From positions 1-64,000 of the forward strand of contig JAEWPC010000081.1 in assembly GCA_023460795.1 (NCBI GenBank): 64,000 bases of DNA, in the 5' to 3' direction. This document shows, piece by piece, positions 16,613 through 24,766 of the stretch (positions within the stretch are counted from its first letter, which is position 1; each line of letters begins with the position of its first letter). A program made the translations under genes and the position numbers. This DNA comes from Bacillota bacterium (GTDB taxonomy: Bacteria; Bacillota; Bacilli; Paenibacillales; Paenibacillaceae). The notes below the pieces were generated by a model. That model was not told where the DNA came from. It saw only the letters and a list, made by a program, of their open reading frames with translations, and searched no databases.

Positions 16613-16745
16613 CTCTACTGCACCTCCTAATGGTTTTTGGTGAATCTCCGCCGCTTCTCGCGCTTTCCGCCAAAACTTATTTGCTTGTCGCAAGATAAGC
16701 ACCGTTGACGAAATTGAAAAGCGTGTGTTTTTTACACCGAAAAAT

Positions 16746-16774
16746 AATATAGCATATCGTGGGCGCGAGTGCAA
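16746..16774 (-). promoter_or_regulatory. Sigma-A-type promoter and long leader of rpsB
   Basis: Minus-strand TTGCAC (16769-16774) and TATATT (16746-16751) with a 17-bp spacer. The predicted start near 16739 leaves about 125 nt of leader before rpsB. The leader contains GGTGT/ACACAC and CTTG/CAAG short stems that could be an S2-binding site; this last point is inference. Confidence 0.65.
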
Positions 16775-16795
16775 TGGAGATCCGGCAAGAACCCC

Positions 16796-16837
16796 AAAAA
16801 AATTACCCGCTCGAGCCTTTACGGCTTGAGGCGGGTA
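16796..16837 (-). terminator. Terminator of the fla/che operon, overlapping the last stop codon
   Basis: Minus-strand ACCCGCCTCAAGCC (16824-16837) pairs with GGCTCGAGCGGGT (16804-16816) and is followed by a run of seven T (16796-16802). The stop codon of the last gene (16819-16821) lies in the loop, so a ribosome reaching the stop would melt the hairpin. Confidence 0.8.
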
Positions 16838-17385
16838 AGTTCCGTCATAATTTGACGATACGTCGGCTTGCCCGTGAACACGGCCGTCCCGACCTTGAGA
16901 TCTTTGGCGATCGACCAGCATTTGTCCAGAAAATCGTCTCCGTCATCGACAACGCCGAGCTGCTCGAGTTTGGCCGCGACTTCCGTTAGCGTCATGCCAT
17001 ATTTCACGTATAAGGTCGTCGCTTTCGGTTCATCCGATTCCGTTGCGTCCGGAGATGCCGATGCGGACGTATCGCTATCTGGCGAAGCTTCCGCCGCCTC
17101 GTCGCTTGATGGCTTGTCTTCCGGAGAAGTAGACGGCTCGGCGTTATCGGCCTTCTTCTGCGCTTGCCGCAGCGCCTCATCGATCTTCGCTTGCAGTTCT
17201 TCCTCCGTATACACGGACTTGTCGGCCGAATAGACGACGTAACCCGCTGCCGCGGCTTTATTCTTTAGTTGCTCCAGCGTCAGAGGCTTCGTTTGATCTT
17301 GAGCCGCAAGGATCAGCTGCAGCATCGAAGCGCCGATTATTAGCCCGATGCCGAGTCCCATCAGCCAGCTCCGATATTTACGCAT
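16819..17385 (-). CDS. Membrane-anchored YceG/MltG-like protein at the end of the fla/che operon
   Basis: 188 aa. An N-terminal membrane segment (LMGLGIGLIIGASMLQLILA, about 8-27) is followed by LTLEQLKNKAAAAGYVVYS, an Asp/Ser/Pro-rich low-complexity linker (about 80-117), and a C-terminal part with VKYGMTLTEVAAKLEQLGVVDD and DKCWSIAKDL. That C-terminal pattern resembles the LysM-like start of MltG/YceG proteins, but the catalytic lytic-transglycosylase domain is absent, so enzymatic activity should not be assumed. A cell-wall-binding role is inference. The gene overlaps the upstream SwrB-like gene by 8 nt, and its stop sits inside the operon terminator. Confidence 0.6.
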   Translation of the reverse strand: MRKYRSWLMGLGIGLIIGASMLQLILAAQDQTKPLTLEQLKNKAAAAGYVVYSADKSVYTEEELQAKIDEALRQAQKKADNAEPSTSPEDKPSSDEAAEASPDSDTSASASPDATESDEPKATTLYVKYGMTLTEVAAKLEQLGVVDDGDDFLDKCWSIAKDLKVGTAVFTGKPTYRQIMTELTRLKP

Positions 17386-17968
17386 GCTGCTCTTCCTCTC
17401 TGCGCGCTAGCTGCAGGACCAACTGCACTTCGCCTTTATTCAATCCGAGCGCTTTGGCGATCTGTTCGATCGATTTTCCTTTGTCATGAAGCGCCATCAG
17501 CTCCGGATATCTGCCTCGAATGGAGGTCGGAGGAACCTGGATCGGTATCGGTTCAGGTATAGGCTCCGGTTCTTTCGCCTGCTCCGGTTGGACGAACGTA
17601 TGTTGTGGCGAGGACGTGTCGGTCGTCGCTGGCTCATCTTGACGGAATTCGGGCGCGGCGGCAAGAATCGGCGCAGCGGTCGCAGCCGTCGTCGCAGCTT
17701 GCAACGACCATAGCTTCATCTGATGCTCCATGTCGACGATTCTGCGGCTTAGCTTGTCCACGGTCTCGTCTTGCTCCCTCTTGAACTTGGCGACCGCGTC
17801 GACCAGCTCGCGATTCTCGGCTTCGAGATCCTCGAGCAATTGTTCATAAGCGGACTCGCTTGGCATTTCCGAATCTTTGCCTTTAGAGGAAGACTTCGGC
17901 ATCATCCACGCATATCCCGTAATCGCTACGCCCAGCAGGACAACGCTTAACCACGGACTTGGCGTCAT
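17378..17968 (-). CDS. SwrB-like membrane coiled-coil protein
   Basis: 196 aa. One N-terminal membrane helix (LSVVLLGVAITGYAWMM) is followed by a charged coiled coil (about 40-90, LEDLEAENRELVDAVAKFK), a Pro/Glu/Gln-rich linker and a C-terminal helix-turn-helix-like stretch (IEQIAKALGLNKGEVQLVL). The same architecture and the same place, between sigD and rpsB, are seen for B. subtilis SwrB, which promotes flagellar basal-body maturation. Direct sequence identity cannot be judged here, so the function is inferred from position and architecture. Confidence 0.6.
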   Translation of the reverse strand: MTPSPWLSVVLLGVAITGYAWMMPKSSSKGKDSEMPSESAYEQLLEDLEAENRELVDAVAKFKREQDETVDKLSRRIVDMEHQMKLWSLQAATTAATAAPILAAAPEFRQDEPATTDTSSPQHTFVQPEQAKEPEPIPEPIPIQVPPTSIRGRYPELMALHDKGKSIEQIAKALGLNKGEVQLVLQLARREEEQHA

Positions 17969-17997
17969 TAGAACAACCCTTCTTTCTTGCTGTACGG

Positions 17998-18321
17998 TTA
18001 ACCTATGAAATCGATGTGTTTTCCTTTGTACGGATGGCTAGGCTGCGGTGCGCCTGCACCCGCCGGTTGCTCTTCTTCCTGTGAATGTTTCCCGGATTCG
18101 GACTGTCTTCCTTGCTCTCGCGCGCCTCGGTCCTTGATCGTCCCTTTGGCGGACGACTCCGTCTTCTGGCTCCTCTTGGACTCGTGTTCGGCCGTCTTGA
18201 TCGTCTGCGCCGCCAGCGCGGCTTGTTCGATAATCGGTCTCTGCTGCTGATGCTGCGCAAGAGGAGTCAATTCGACCGTACGAGGCAACGAGGTCTGAAT
18301 ATCGATGGACTTATAGCTCAT
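17998..18321 (-). CDS. Small hydrophilic protein of unknown function in the fla/che operon
   Basis: 107 aa, not recognised. The start MSYKSIDIQTSLPRTVELTPL follows GAAGAGGTGA. The middle is rich in Lys, Glu, Ser, Gln and Arg and looks disordered (about 35-90). The C-terminus ends HPYKGKHIDFIG, which may be the constrained part. No membrane segment, signal or cysteine is present. It lies between the DUF342 gene and the SwrB-like gene in the same direction with short gaps, so co-transcription with sigD is likely. Confidence 0.65.
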   Translation of the reverse strand: MSYKSIDIQTSLPRTVELTPLAQHQQQRPIIEQAALAAQTIKTAEHESKRSQKTESSAKGTIKDRGAREQGRQSESGKHSQEEEQPAGAGAPQPSHPYKGKHIDFIG

Positions 18322-18374
18322 GGCAAGTCACCTCTTCCTAAGCTATTGCCAAGCCTTCATGCCGTTCGTGTCGG

Positions 18375-19787
18375 TTAGTTGTAAGGCACCATGACGATAT
18401 CGCCGTCCATGAACCGGAACGAAACCCGCTGCGAGCTGTCCTTGATGAATCGCGTATATCGGCCGATGACGATTTTCGTGCCGCCGAACAACGTATGCGT
18501 GGCGTCGACGCGTGCCGTCGACGCGTCCTCTAATGATTTCTCGATTTCCAGCGTCCGTTCTTTGGCGGTTTTCATCTCTTCGATCGTCTGCTTTTTCGTC
18601 GCTGACAGCTTCATGCGAAGCGCAAGCTTATCCGCGGTTAGCTGTCCCGACGAGGCAAGCTGATCGAGCAGCGCCAGCGCCTTTTCCGTTTTATCCAAGC
18701 TTTCGGACAATTGTCGGATCGTAGACCGAAGATCGTTCAACTCATGTCTGAGCTCCGGTTTAACGCCAACCTCGATGGAGGTCGCGGTGGACATGGAGTT
18801 GCCGATCATGCGGGCGGTTACCCGATCGCCGGCTTGCACGAGCCCGCCGACGACTAAGCCTTTAGAGCCTGCGCACTGCACCATTCGGCCGGCCCGTACG
18901 TTGGAGTGCATAATGCTCTGAGAGACGTAGATATCTTCGCCGGCGAACACGTTGCCTTCTTGAATGAAAGAGCATTTCACGTTGCGTCCGGCTTTGACGT
19001 AACCTTTATTGCTGCCGATTACGCCGCCTAGCACCTCGATCGAGCCGTCCGATTCGACTTCGGCCCCTTCGATGCCCCCGGTAACTCGTATATCGCCTGA
19101 TGCTTTGACCCGGAACCCGGTAAGAATATTGCCCCGGATGACGACGGTGCCTACGAAATCGATATTCCCGACACGATAGTCCACGTCGCCGTTCACTTCG
19201 AACACCGGAAAGACGTTCAGCTTTTCTTTCTCCGTCTTCGTTACGAGGCCGTCGATGGCTGCGTACATGGCGATACGCTCGGGGTTAACGACGACGTTTT
19301 TGCCGATTTTGAAGTGCGCTTCTTTCCCGTCTCTTGGTGCAATTTCATCTCCCGTAACCGCTTTGCCCGGTGTGCCTGGCTCTGCCGGAATGCGTTCGGC
19401 GATCAACTGTCCGGCTTTGACGTTCGCAAGTTGCTTCAATTCCTTGTAGTCTACGCTGCCGTCTTCCCTCTCCGCAGGTCCCTTGCCTTCTTCGCTAGCA
19501 TCGAACAAATATCGGATATAGCCGTCTTTGCCGTTAGTAGGCGGCGTTCCGATCGCAACGACATTCTGCGTGAAATAGAAAGCCTGCGGGTTTTGCGTAA
19601 TTAAATACAAAGTGTCCGCTTGTACGCCGTATTTTACTCCGTTCGCGCTTAGATATTGCTCCAATTCCCGTACCGTCAGCGCCATGCTGCCTTCAACCCG
19701 GCGAAAGATCAGGTGCGCTTGCAGCTTATCTTCGCTAATCGTCACTTGTAAGCTATCTTCCAAAGATTGCATATCGTTAGTAGCCAA
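18375..19787 (-). CDS. DUF342/FapA-family polymerising protein
   Basis: 470 aa. The N-terminal part (about 1-160) leads into the DUF342 beta-helix (about 175-330), with repeating turns such as VVIRGNILTGFRVKASGDI, VTGGIEGAEV and VLGGVIGSNKGYVKAGRNV. A coiled coil (about 345-425) and a small C-terminal domain follow. FapA-family proteins have been linked to polymer-forming beta-helices; the role in motility operons is not established. The start is TTG at 19787, with AAGGAGG 8 nt upstream. It follows sigD by 16 nt. Confidence 0.82.
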   Translation of the reverse strand: MATNDMQSLEDSLQVTISEDKLQAHLIFRRVEGSMALTVRELEQYLSANGVKYGVQADTLYLITQNPQAFYFTQNVVAIGTPPTNGKDGYIRYLFDASEEGKGPAEREDGSVDYKELKQLANVKAGQLIAERIPAEPGTPGKAVTGDEIAPRDGKEAHFKIGKNVVVNPERIAMYAAIDGLVTKTEKEKLNVFPVFEVNGDVDYRVGNIDFVGTVVIRGNILTGFRVKASGDIRVTGGIEGAEVESDGSIEVLGGVIGSNKGYVKAGRNVKCSFIQEGNVFAGEDIYVSQSIMHSNVRAGRMVQCAGSKGLVVGGLVQAGDRVTARMIGNSMSTATSIEVGVKPELRHELNDLRSTIRQLSESLDKTEKALALLDQLASSGQLTADKLALRMKLSATKKQTIEEMKTAKERTLEIEKSLEDASTARVDATHTLFGGTKIVIGRYTRFIKDSSQRVSFRFMDGDIVMVPYN

Positions 19788-19803
19788 TGGTATTCCCTCC
19801 TTA

Positions 19804-20592
19804 TTAACCGTTTTGCAACAAATGATCTTTCTGTTTCGCCAAGGCGCCCCGCAATCTGAGAATCGCTTTGGAATGTAGCTGCGAGATTCTTGAAGGCGAA
19901 AGGCACATGACTTCTGCGATTTCGCTCAAAGAAAGGTCATCGTAATAAAATAAAGAAACGACCGTTCTCTCTTTTTCGGTCAATTTCTGGATGCCGTACA
20001 CGAGCGATTCCTTTAAGTACGTCTCATGGACCGTGTACTCCGGATTGATCGCTTTATCGTCGACGAGGAGCGACATCCTCGTCTCGGATTCTTCTTCCCG
20101 GATCGGATCCTCCAGCGAACAGACGGCCGCCACCGCGACCTCCTGAAGCATCTGTTGGAATTCCCGATCGCTTATATTCAAATAGGCGCACACTTCTTCA
20201 TCCGTAGCGGAGCGCAAATGCTTCTGCTCCAGTACCGCGTATGCATCCTCCATTTTTTTCGCTTTATCACGTACGGACCTAGGAACCCAATCTCCTTGAC
20301 GAAGCCCGTCCAGGATCGCCCCGCGAATTCTCCACGAAGCGTACGTTTCGAATTGGAGTCCTCTTGTATAGTCGAACTTCTCGATGGCATCGATTAATCC
20401 CATGACGCCGTTGCTGGACAAATCGTCTTTCGTTACGTTCTTAGGTAACCCTACCGCCATTCGGCTAGACACATAATCAACCAGCGGCAAATACTGCTCG
20501 ATGAGCAGCTTGCGCGCTTCTGAATCCCCGTTTTCTTTCCATCTGAGCCATAACCCATGATGGGACACCTTTGATCGTGTTTGCTCGACCAT
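19804..20592 (-). CDS. sigD: Flagellar sigma factor SigD (sigma-28/FliA family)
   Basis: Directs RNA polymerase to late flagellar, chemotaxis and autolysin promoters. The 262-aa protein shows region 2 (LPLVDYVSSRM, SSNGVMGLIDAIEKFD, GLQFETYASWRIRGAILD), region 3 (WVPRSVRDKAKKME) and region 4 (LTEKERTVVSLFYYDDLSLSEIA and the recognition helix SPSRISQLHSKA). Its place at the end of the fla/che operon matches B. subtilis, where distance from the promoter limits SigD and produces on/off cell populations. The anti-sigma factor FlgM is not in this window. Confidence 0.96.
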   Translation of the reverse strand: MVEQTRSKVSHHGLWLRWKENGDSEARKLLIEQYLPLVDYVSSRMAVGLPKNVTKDDLSSNGVMGLIDAIEKFDYTRGLQFETYASWRIRGAILDGLRQGDWVPRSVRDKAKKMEDAYAVLEQKHLRSATDEEVCAYLNISDREFQQMLQEVAVAAVCSLEDPIREEESETRMSLLVDDKAINPEYTVHETYLKESLVYGIQKLTEKERTVVSLFYYDDLSLSEIAEVMCLSPSRISQLHSKAILRLRGALAKQKDHLLQNG

Positions 20593-20607
20593 TCTTGCTC
20601 ACCATCC

Positions 20608-21039
20608 TTATTCGTCCGTCAGGCGACGTATCGCCTGAACCACTTCCTCCGGATTCGGATTGTCAAGCGACACCAACCGTTTGGGCTCGAGCGGCTGGAA
20701 AGACGCGCTTTGCGCTTCGCCTTTGCCGTCCGTCCAACGTTCTTTCATCATTTCCGCCAGTTCATCCCCTTCGTCAGGGGTAATCAAGTCGAGATTGCTT
20801 CCGCGATCCTCGCTTGATTCGTCTTGCAAGTCCGGTATAACCGGCTCGGACTTATCGCTTGGCTGCAGCAATTGCCCGAGCAGCAGGCTAATTACGTACG
20901 CGATGGCGGTGAAAGTCACGAAGGCGTACACGCCGCGGACGAGCGTTGTTCCGATCGGATTGCTGGAGAACGAGAACAACCAAGTCAGCACCGCGCCGAA
21001 TCCGCCAAACCCGACATTTATTCGCCATTTACCGTTCAT
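20608..21039 (-). CDS. Membrane protein of unknown function between cheD and sigD
   Basis: 143 aa, not recognised. Two hydrophobic segments (about 8-25, GFGAVLTWLFSF, and 32-57, LVRGVYAFVTFTAIAYVISLL) precede an acidic cytoplasmic-type tail (about 60-143) with LDLITPDEGDELAEMMK and NPNPEEVVQAIRRLTDE. No enzyme motif or lipobox is present. It sits 2 nt after cheD and 15 nt before sigD. Tight packing argues for a motility role, but none can be assigned. Confidence 0.75.
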   Translation of the reverse strand: MNGKWRINVGFGGFGAVLTWLFSFSSNPIGTTLVRGVYAFVTFTAIAYVISLLLGQLLQPSDKSEPVIPDLQDESSEDRGSNLDLITPDEGDELAEMMKERWTDGKGEAQSASFQPLEPKRLVSLDNPNPEEVVQAIRRLTDE

Positions 21040-21041
21040 CT

Positions 21042-21536
21042 TTAAATCTCCTTTGTGCCGTACTGTACGCTTCGAATGCTGAAGACGCCGGTTCCGCTGT
21101 CCAGCTCGACGGTCCGGCCGTAGTTGCCGCCGGTATCCTCCGCGATCAGCGGAATACCGAGCTGCGCCAAAGCGAGCTTCGTCGCCTCGACGTTCCGGGG
21201 ACCGATTCTCATCGAATCCGAACCGTTCGTAAAAGCGAACATTTGGGCGCCGCCAGCCATCTTGGCTACGAGGCGCTGGATGTTGGCGCCTTTGCTTTTA
21301 AGCTGCTCGATCAATTCGGGAACGGCCGTATCCGCGTATTTCGCGACGTTCAGCTGTCCTTCGCGAGCGATTTCGGAAGAGGGCAGCATAATATGCGCCA
21401 TTCCGCCGAGCTTGAGCTGCGCATCGTAGAGGGTTAACCCTACGCACGAGCCAAGTCCGGTCGTACGGATAATCGCGCCGCCCATGCCGACGTTCAGATC
21501 CGCCATTCCTACCTTGATGAGGACTCCCTCTGTCAT
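21042..21536 (-). CDS. cheD: Chemoreceptor glutamine deamidase CheD
   Basis: Deamidates glutamines on chemoreceptors and stimulates CheC in Bacillus-type adaptation. The 164-aa protein shows the catalytic cysteine in TTGLGSCVGLTLYD and the conserved GGMAHIMLP, with histidine in MAHIMLP, then KMAGGAQMF and IGPRNVEATKLAL. ATG overlaps the cheC stop (ATGA), so CheC and CheD are translationally coupled, in keeping with their known complex. Confidence 0.95.
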   Translation of the reverse strand: MTEGVLIKVGMADLNVGMGGAIIRTTGLGSCVGLTLYDAQLKLGGMAHIMLPSSEIAREGQLNVAKYADTAVPELIEQLKSKGANIQRLVAKMAGGAQMFAFTNGSDSMRIGPRNVEATKLALAQLGIPLIAEDTGGNYGRTVELDSGTGVFSIRSVQYGTKEI

Positions 21537-22153
21537 TCGGTCGGCACTCCCAACGCACGAAACAGCTTATCGAACGACTCGGGATCGGGAATCAAGAAGA
21601 AATGTCCTTCCGCTTCCTGTTGTCCTTCCAAGAACGTCGTATCGATTAACAGAGCATCGTCGCCCATCGTGCCGAATTGAAGCAAGCCATAGCTCAGGAT
21701 CGCTCCTGCCATATCTACGGCGAGAGACGGCACGGTAGGCGACATATGCAAGCCCGTGAAGTCGGCTAGAGAAGACAAGTAAGAGCCCGCCAGAATGTTG
21801 CCGATCTCATTAAGAGCGGATAGTTCCAGCTCGCTGTATTCGTCGTTCTCGGCCGCTTCGAACCCGAGCAAGCCTTGCAGAATCCGCCTTGCCGGCTCGC
21901 GATTCAGAATGAAGAACATATTGCCAGGGGCATCGCCATCTACACGAAGGAAAATGGCGATGACGACGGCCTCCGAACCTCCTACCCGTTCCGCGATCGC
22001 CTCGAAAGGAACAAGACTGACCGTCGGAACCGCCATGTCTACCGGCTTGTCCAAGAGAAGCGATAGCGCGGTAGCCGCGTTGCCCGCGCCGATATTGCCG
22101 ACTTCCCTCAGAACGTCTAATTTGAATTCCGCATTGCCGTTAAAGAGATTCAC
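21533..22153 (-). CDS. cheC: CheY-P phosphatase CheC
   Basis: Dephosphorylates CheY-P and, with CheD, forms part of the Bacillus adaptation system. The 206-aa protein (GTG start) carries both phosphatase helices: LREVGNIGAGNAATALSLLL near the N-terminus and LNEIGNILAGSYLSSLADF in the middle. Each retains the Glu and Asn that typify active sites. It lies 3 nt after cheW. Confidence 0.95.
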   Translation of the reverse strand: MNLFNGNAEFKLDVLREVGNIGAGNAATALSLLLDKPVDMAVPTVSLVPFEAIAERVGGSEAVVIAIFLRVDGDAPGNMFFILNREPARRILQGLLGFEAAENDEYSELELSALNEIGNILAGSYLSSLADFTGLHMSPTVPSLAVDMAGAILSYGLLQFGTMGDDALLIDTTFLEGQQEAEGHFFLIPDPESFDKLFRALGVPTE

Positions 22154-22156
22154 GGT

Positions 22157-22618
22157 TTATTCCCCAAGCTGCTCAAGCTGGACGATCTCGCCGCGATTGA
22201 GCACTTCCGACAGATTGAGCAGAATTAGCAGGCGATTGTCGCCGATCTTGGCAACGCCGCTCAAGTATTTCGCTTTAACGCCGCCTACGATTTCCGGCGG
22301 ATTCTCGATCGTATCGTCCATGATATCGAGAACGTCGTTAGCCGAGTCGACGATGAAGCCGACTTCCATATCGTTCACGGCAACGATGATGATGCGGGAA
22401 TTTTCTCCGAGCTCCGATTCCGGAAGTCCGAAACGGCCGCGCAAATCGATGACCGGAATGACGACGCCGCGAAGATTAATGACGCCTTTGACGAAATCCG
22501 GCGTTTTGGGCACTCGGGTGATCGGCATTTGCCTCTCGATCGTGCGAACTTTATCAACTTCGATGCCGTACTCTTCATGTGCCAACGTGAATACGATGAC
22601 TTTCATTTCCTCTGCCAT
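22157..22618 (-). CDS. cheW: Chemotaxis coupling protein CheW
   Basis: Links CheA to chemoreceptor arrays. The 153-aa protein is a single CheW domain: VIVFTLAHEEYGIEVDKVR, PITRVPKTPDFVKGVINLRGVVIPVIDLRGRF and LLILLNLSEVL. The conserved NLRG and DLR segments are present. It lies between cheA (30-nt gap) and cheC. Confidence 0.96.
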   Translation of the reverse strand: MAEEMKVIVFTLAHEEYGIEVDKVRTIERQMPITRVPKTPDFVKGVINLRGVVIPVIDLRGRFGLPESELGENSRIIIVAVNDMEVGFIVDSANDVLDIMDDTIENPPEIVGGVKAKYLSGVAKIGDNRLLILLNLSEVLNRGEIVQLEQLGE

Positions 22619-22648
22619 GGATGTACCCTCCCAATAGAGTCCGGTATT

Positions 22649-24724
22649 TTACTTGATAAGAGCGTTTGGATCGATAATGAGCGCGACTTGTCCGTCTCCT
22701 AGAATCGTAGCGCCGGAGACGACGCCGACGACGCTGCTTAAATATTTGCCTAACGGCTTCAGGACGATCTCGCTTTGGCCGATGAACTCGTCGACCATGA
22801 CGGCTGCCAGCTTGTCCCCTTTGCGGATGACGATGATTTCCGTCTCTTCTTCGCCTTGCTCGTTGTAATCGGGCGAATCGACGACGTCCGCGAGCGAGAC
22901 GATCGGAATGATGGCGTTGCGGAACTCGATCATTCGAGAGCCGTGAACGTTACGGATGTTCTCTTTGCGGATCGAGCCGGTCTCCACGATCGAGGAGAGC
23001 GGGAAAGCATATTTCTCGGAACCTAGTTTAATCAGCATTGCCGCGATAATAGATAGCGTAAGCGGAAGCTGGATCGAGAACTTCGTGCCGGTGCCGAGTT
23101 TGGAAGTGACGGTTACGTGACCGCCAAGCGATGCGATCTTGGATTTGACGACGTCGAGTCCGACGCCGCGTCCGCTAATGTCCGAAATTTTGTCCGCCGT
23201 GCTGAATCCGGCTGCGAAGATGAGCATGTTCACTTCGTCGTCGGACAGCTTCTTGGCGTCTTCTGCCGTGATGACGCCGCGTTTGATCGCGGTTTCGAGC
23301 ACTTTCGGACGGTTGATGCCTTTGCCGTCTTCTTCGATCTCTATAAAAACGTGGTTGCCGGCATGGTACGCGCGCAAGTGAACGGTGCCGACTTCCGGTT
23401 TGCCTGCGCTCACCCGGTCGGCTATCGATTCGATGCCGTGGTCGACCGCGTTGCGGATCAGATGCACGAGCGGATCGCCGATTTCGTCGATGACGGTGCG
23501 GTCCAATTCGGTCTCCGCGCCCGTAATGACGAGATCGACTTTCTTGTCGAGCGATTTCGCCAAGTCGCGCACCATGCGGGGGAACCGGTTAAATACGCTT
23601 TCCACGGGCACCATGCGGAGCTTCAGAACGATATTCTGCAAATCCGCGCTCACTCTCGCCATATGCTCGACCGTCTCCGTCAGATCGTTGCGGCGAACCT
23701 CGGAGGCGAGCTGTTCAAGTCTTACCCGATCGATGAGCAGCTCGCTGAACAAGTTCATGAGAGAGTCGAGTCTATCGATATCGACGCGGATCGTCCGCGG
23801 AGCGGCGCTGCCCGGTGCCGCTTGCGGAGCAGGACGCGAAGCGTTCGGCGTCTCCGCCGCAGGTGCAGCAGGAGTAGCGGCTGCTGCTGCGACTTGCTGG
23901 GTCGCGGCCTGCACTTCAGCAGCAGGCTGCGCAGAGGAGACGCTCGCCGCATTGTCCAATTCCGCCAGCGCAGCTTGATCGACCGAGGTGATATTCACCG
24001 ACTCGATCTCGGAAACTCTCGATACTTGGTCTCTCAACACGCTCTCGTCGACTTGCGAAATATAATAGACGGCGAAGCTGCGGTCGAATTGCTCCTGTTC
24101 GATCTCCTGCACGGACGGATGCGCCTTGATGACTTCCCCGTTGCGCTCGAGAGCGTCGAACACCATGTAGGCTCTTGCCGCCTTCAACAAGCAGTCTTCG
24201 CGAACGGTTACTTCGATGTAGTAAGCGCGATGACCGCTTTCGAGGGACTGCTTCAGGACGGAAAGCTGGAATTGGTCCAGCATGAGCGCCGTCGGCGCCG
24301 CGGCTTTCGGAGCTTCGGATTTGGCGCTTGCGCTTCCTCCGATATCTCCTTTGACGATCGCTTTCAGTCTGTCCACGAGCTCCGTAACGTCCCCGCTGCC
24401 CGTTCCTCCGCCTATGATGTCTTGCACCATCGCTTCCAATTCGTCCAGGCATTTGAACATAGCGTCGAATATAACGCCGTTCATGTTCAACTTCCCGTTG
24501 CGCACGAGATCGAGCACGTTCTCCATCTCGTGCGTCAAGGATGCGAGATCCTTGAACTCCATCGTCGCCGACATCCCTTTCAGCGTATGCGCCGATCGGA
24601 AAATCACTTGCACGATGCTAATATCCTCGGGCTGTTGCTCGAGCCGAAGCATATTCTCGTTAAGAGATTGCAGATGATCGTTGGCCTCATCGATAAAGAT
24701 TGATAGATACTGATTCATTTCCAC
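22649..24724 (-). CDS. cheA: Chemotaxis histidine kinase CheA
   Basis: Receptor-controlled kinase that phosphorylates CheY and CheB. The 691-aa protein has P1 with the phosphorylated His46 (FRSAHTLKGMS), a P2 region (about 150-255), an Ala/Pro-rich linker (about 262-310), P3 dimerisation helices (LDSLMNLFSELLIDR), P4 ATPase (HLIRNAVDHGIES N-box, EDGKGINRPKV, SDISGRGVGLDVVKSKI) and P5 CheW-like domain at the end. GTG at 24724 has GGAGGTG upstream and gives MEMNQYL, matching Bacillus MDMNQYL. It lies between cheB and cheW. Confidence 0.97.
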   Translation of the reverse strand: MEMNQYLSIFIDEANDHLQSLNENMLRLEQQPEDISIVQVIFRSAHTLKGMSATMEFKDLASLTHEMENVLDLVRNGKLNMNGVIFDAMFKCLDELEAMVQDIIGGGTGSGDVTELVDRLKAIVKGDIGGSASAKSEAPKAAAPTALMLDQFQLSVLKQSLESGHRAYYIEVTVREDCLLKAARAYMVFDALERNGEVIKAHPSVQEIEQEQFDRSFAVYYISQVDESVLRDQVSRVSEIESVNITSVDQAALAELDNAASVSSAQPAAEVQAATQQVAAAAATPAAPAAETPNASRPAPQAAPGSAAPRTIRVDIDRLDSLMNLFSELLIDRVRLEQLASEVRRNDLTETVEHMARVSADLQNIVLKLRMVPVESVFNRFPRMVRDLAKSLDKKVDLVITGAETELDRTVIDEIGDPLVHLIRNAVDHGIESIADRVSAGKPEVGTVHLRAYHAGNHVFIEIEEDGKGINRPKVLETAIKRGVITAEDAKKLSDDEVNMLIFAAGFSTADKISDISGRGVGLDVVKSKIASLGGHVTVTSKLGTGTKFSIQLPLTLSIIAAMLIKLGSEKYAFPLSSIVETGSIRKENIRNVHGSRMIEFRNAIIPIVSLADVVDSPDYNEQGEEETEIIVIRKGDKLAAVMVDEFIGQSEIVLKPLGKYLSSVVGVVSGATILGDGQVALIIDPNALIK

Positions 24725-24766
24725 GGGACGGACACCTCCAGATAGGCTGAGCTTGCGGGTGCTGCG

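Noticed and set aside
23117..24703. Plus-strand 528-aa ORF opposite cheA
   Set aside because: Antisense shadow; cheA shows all five domains in the other strand.
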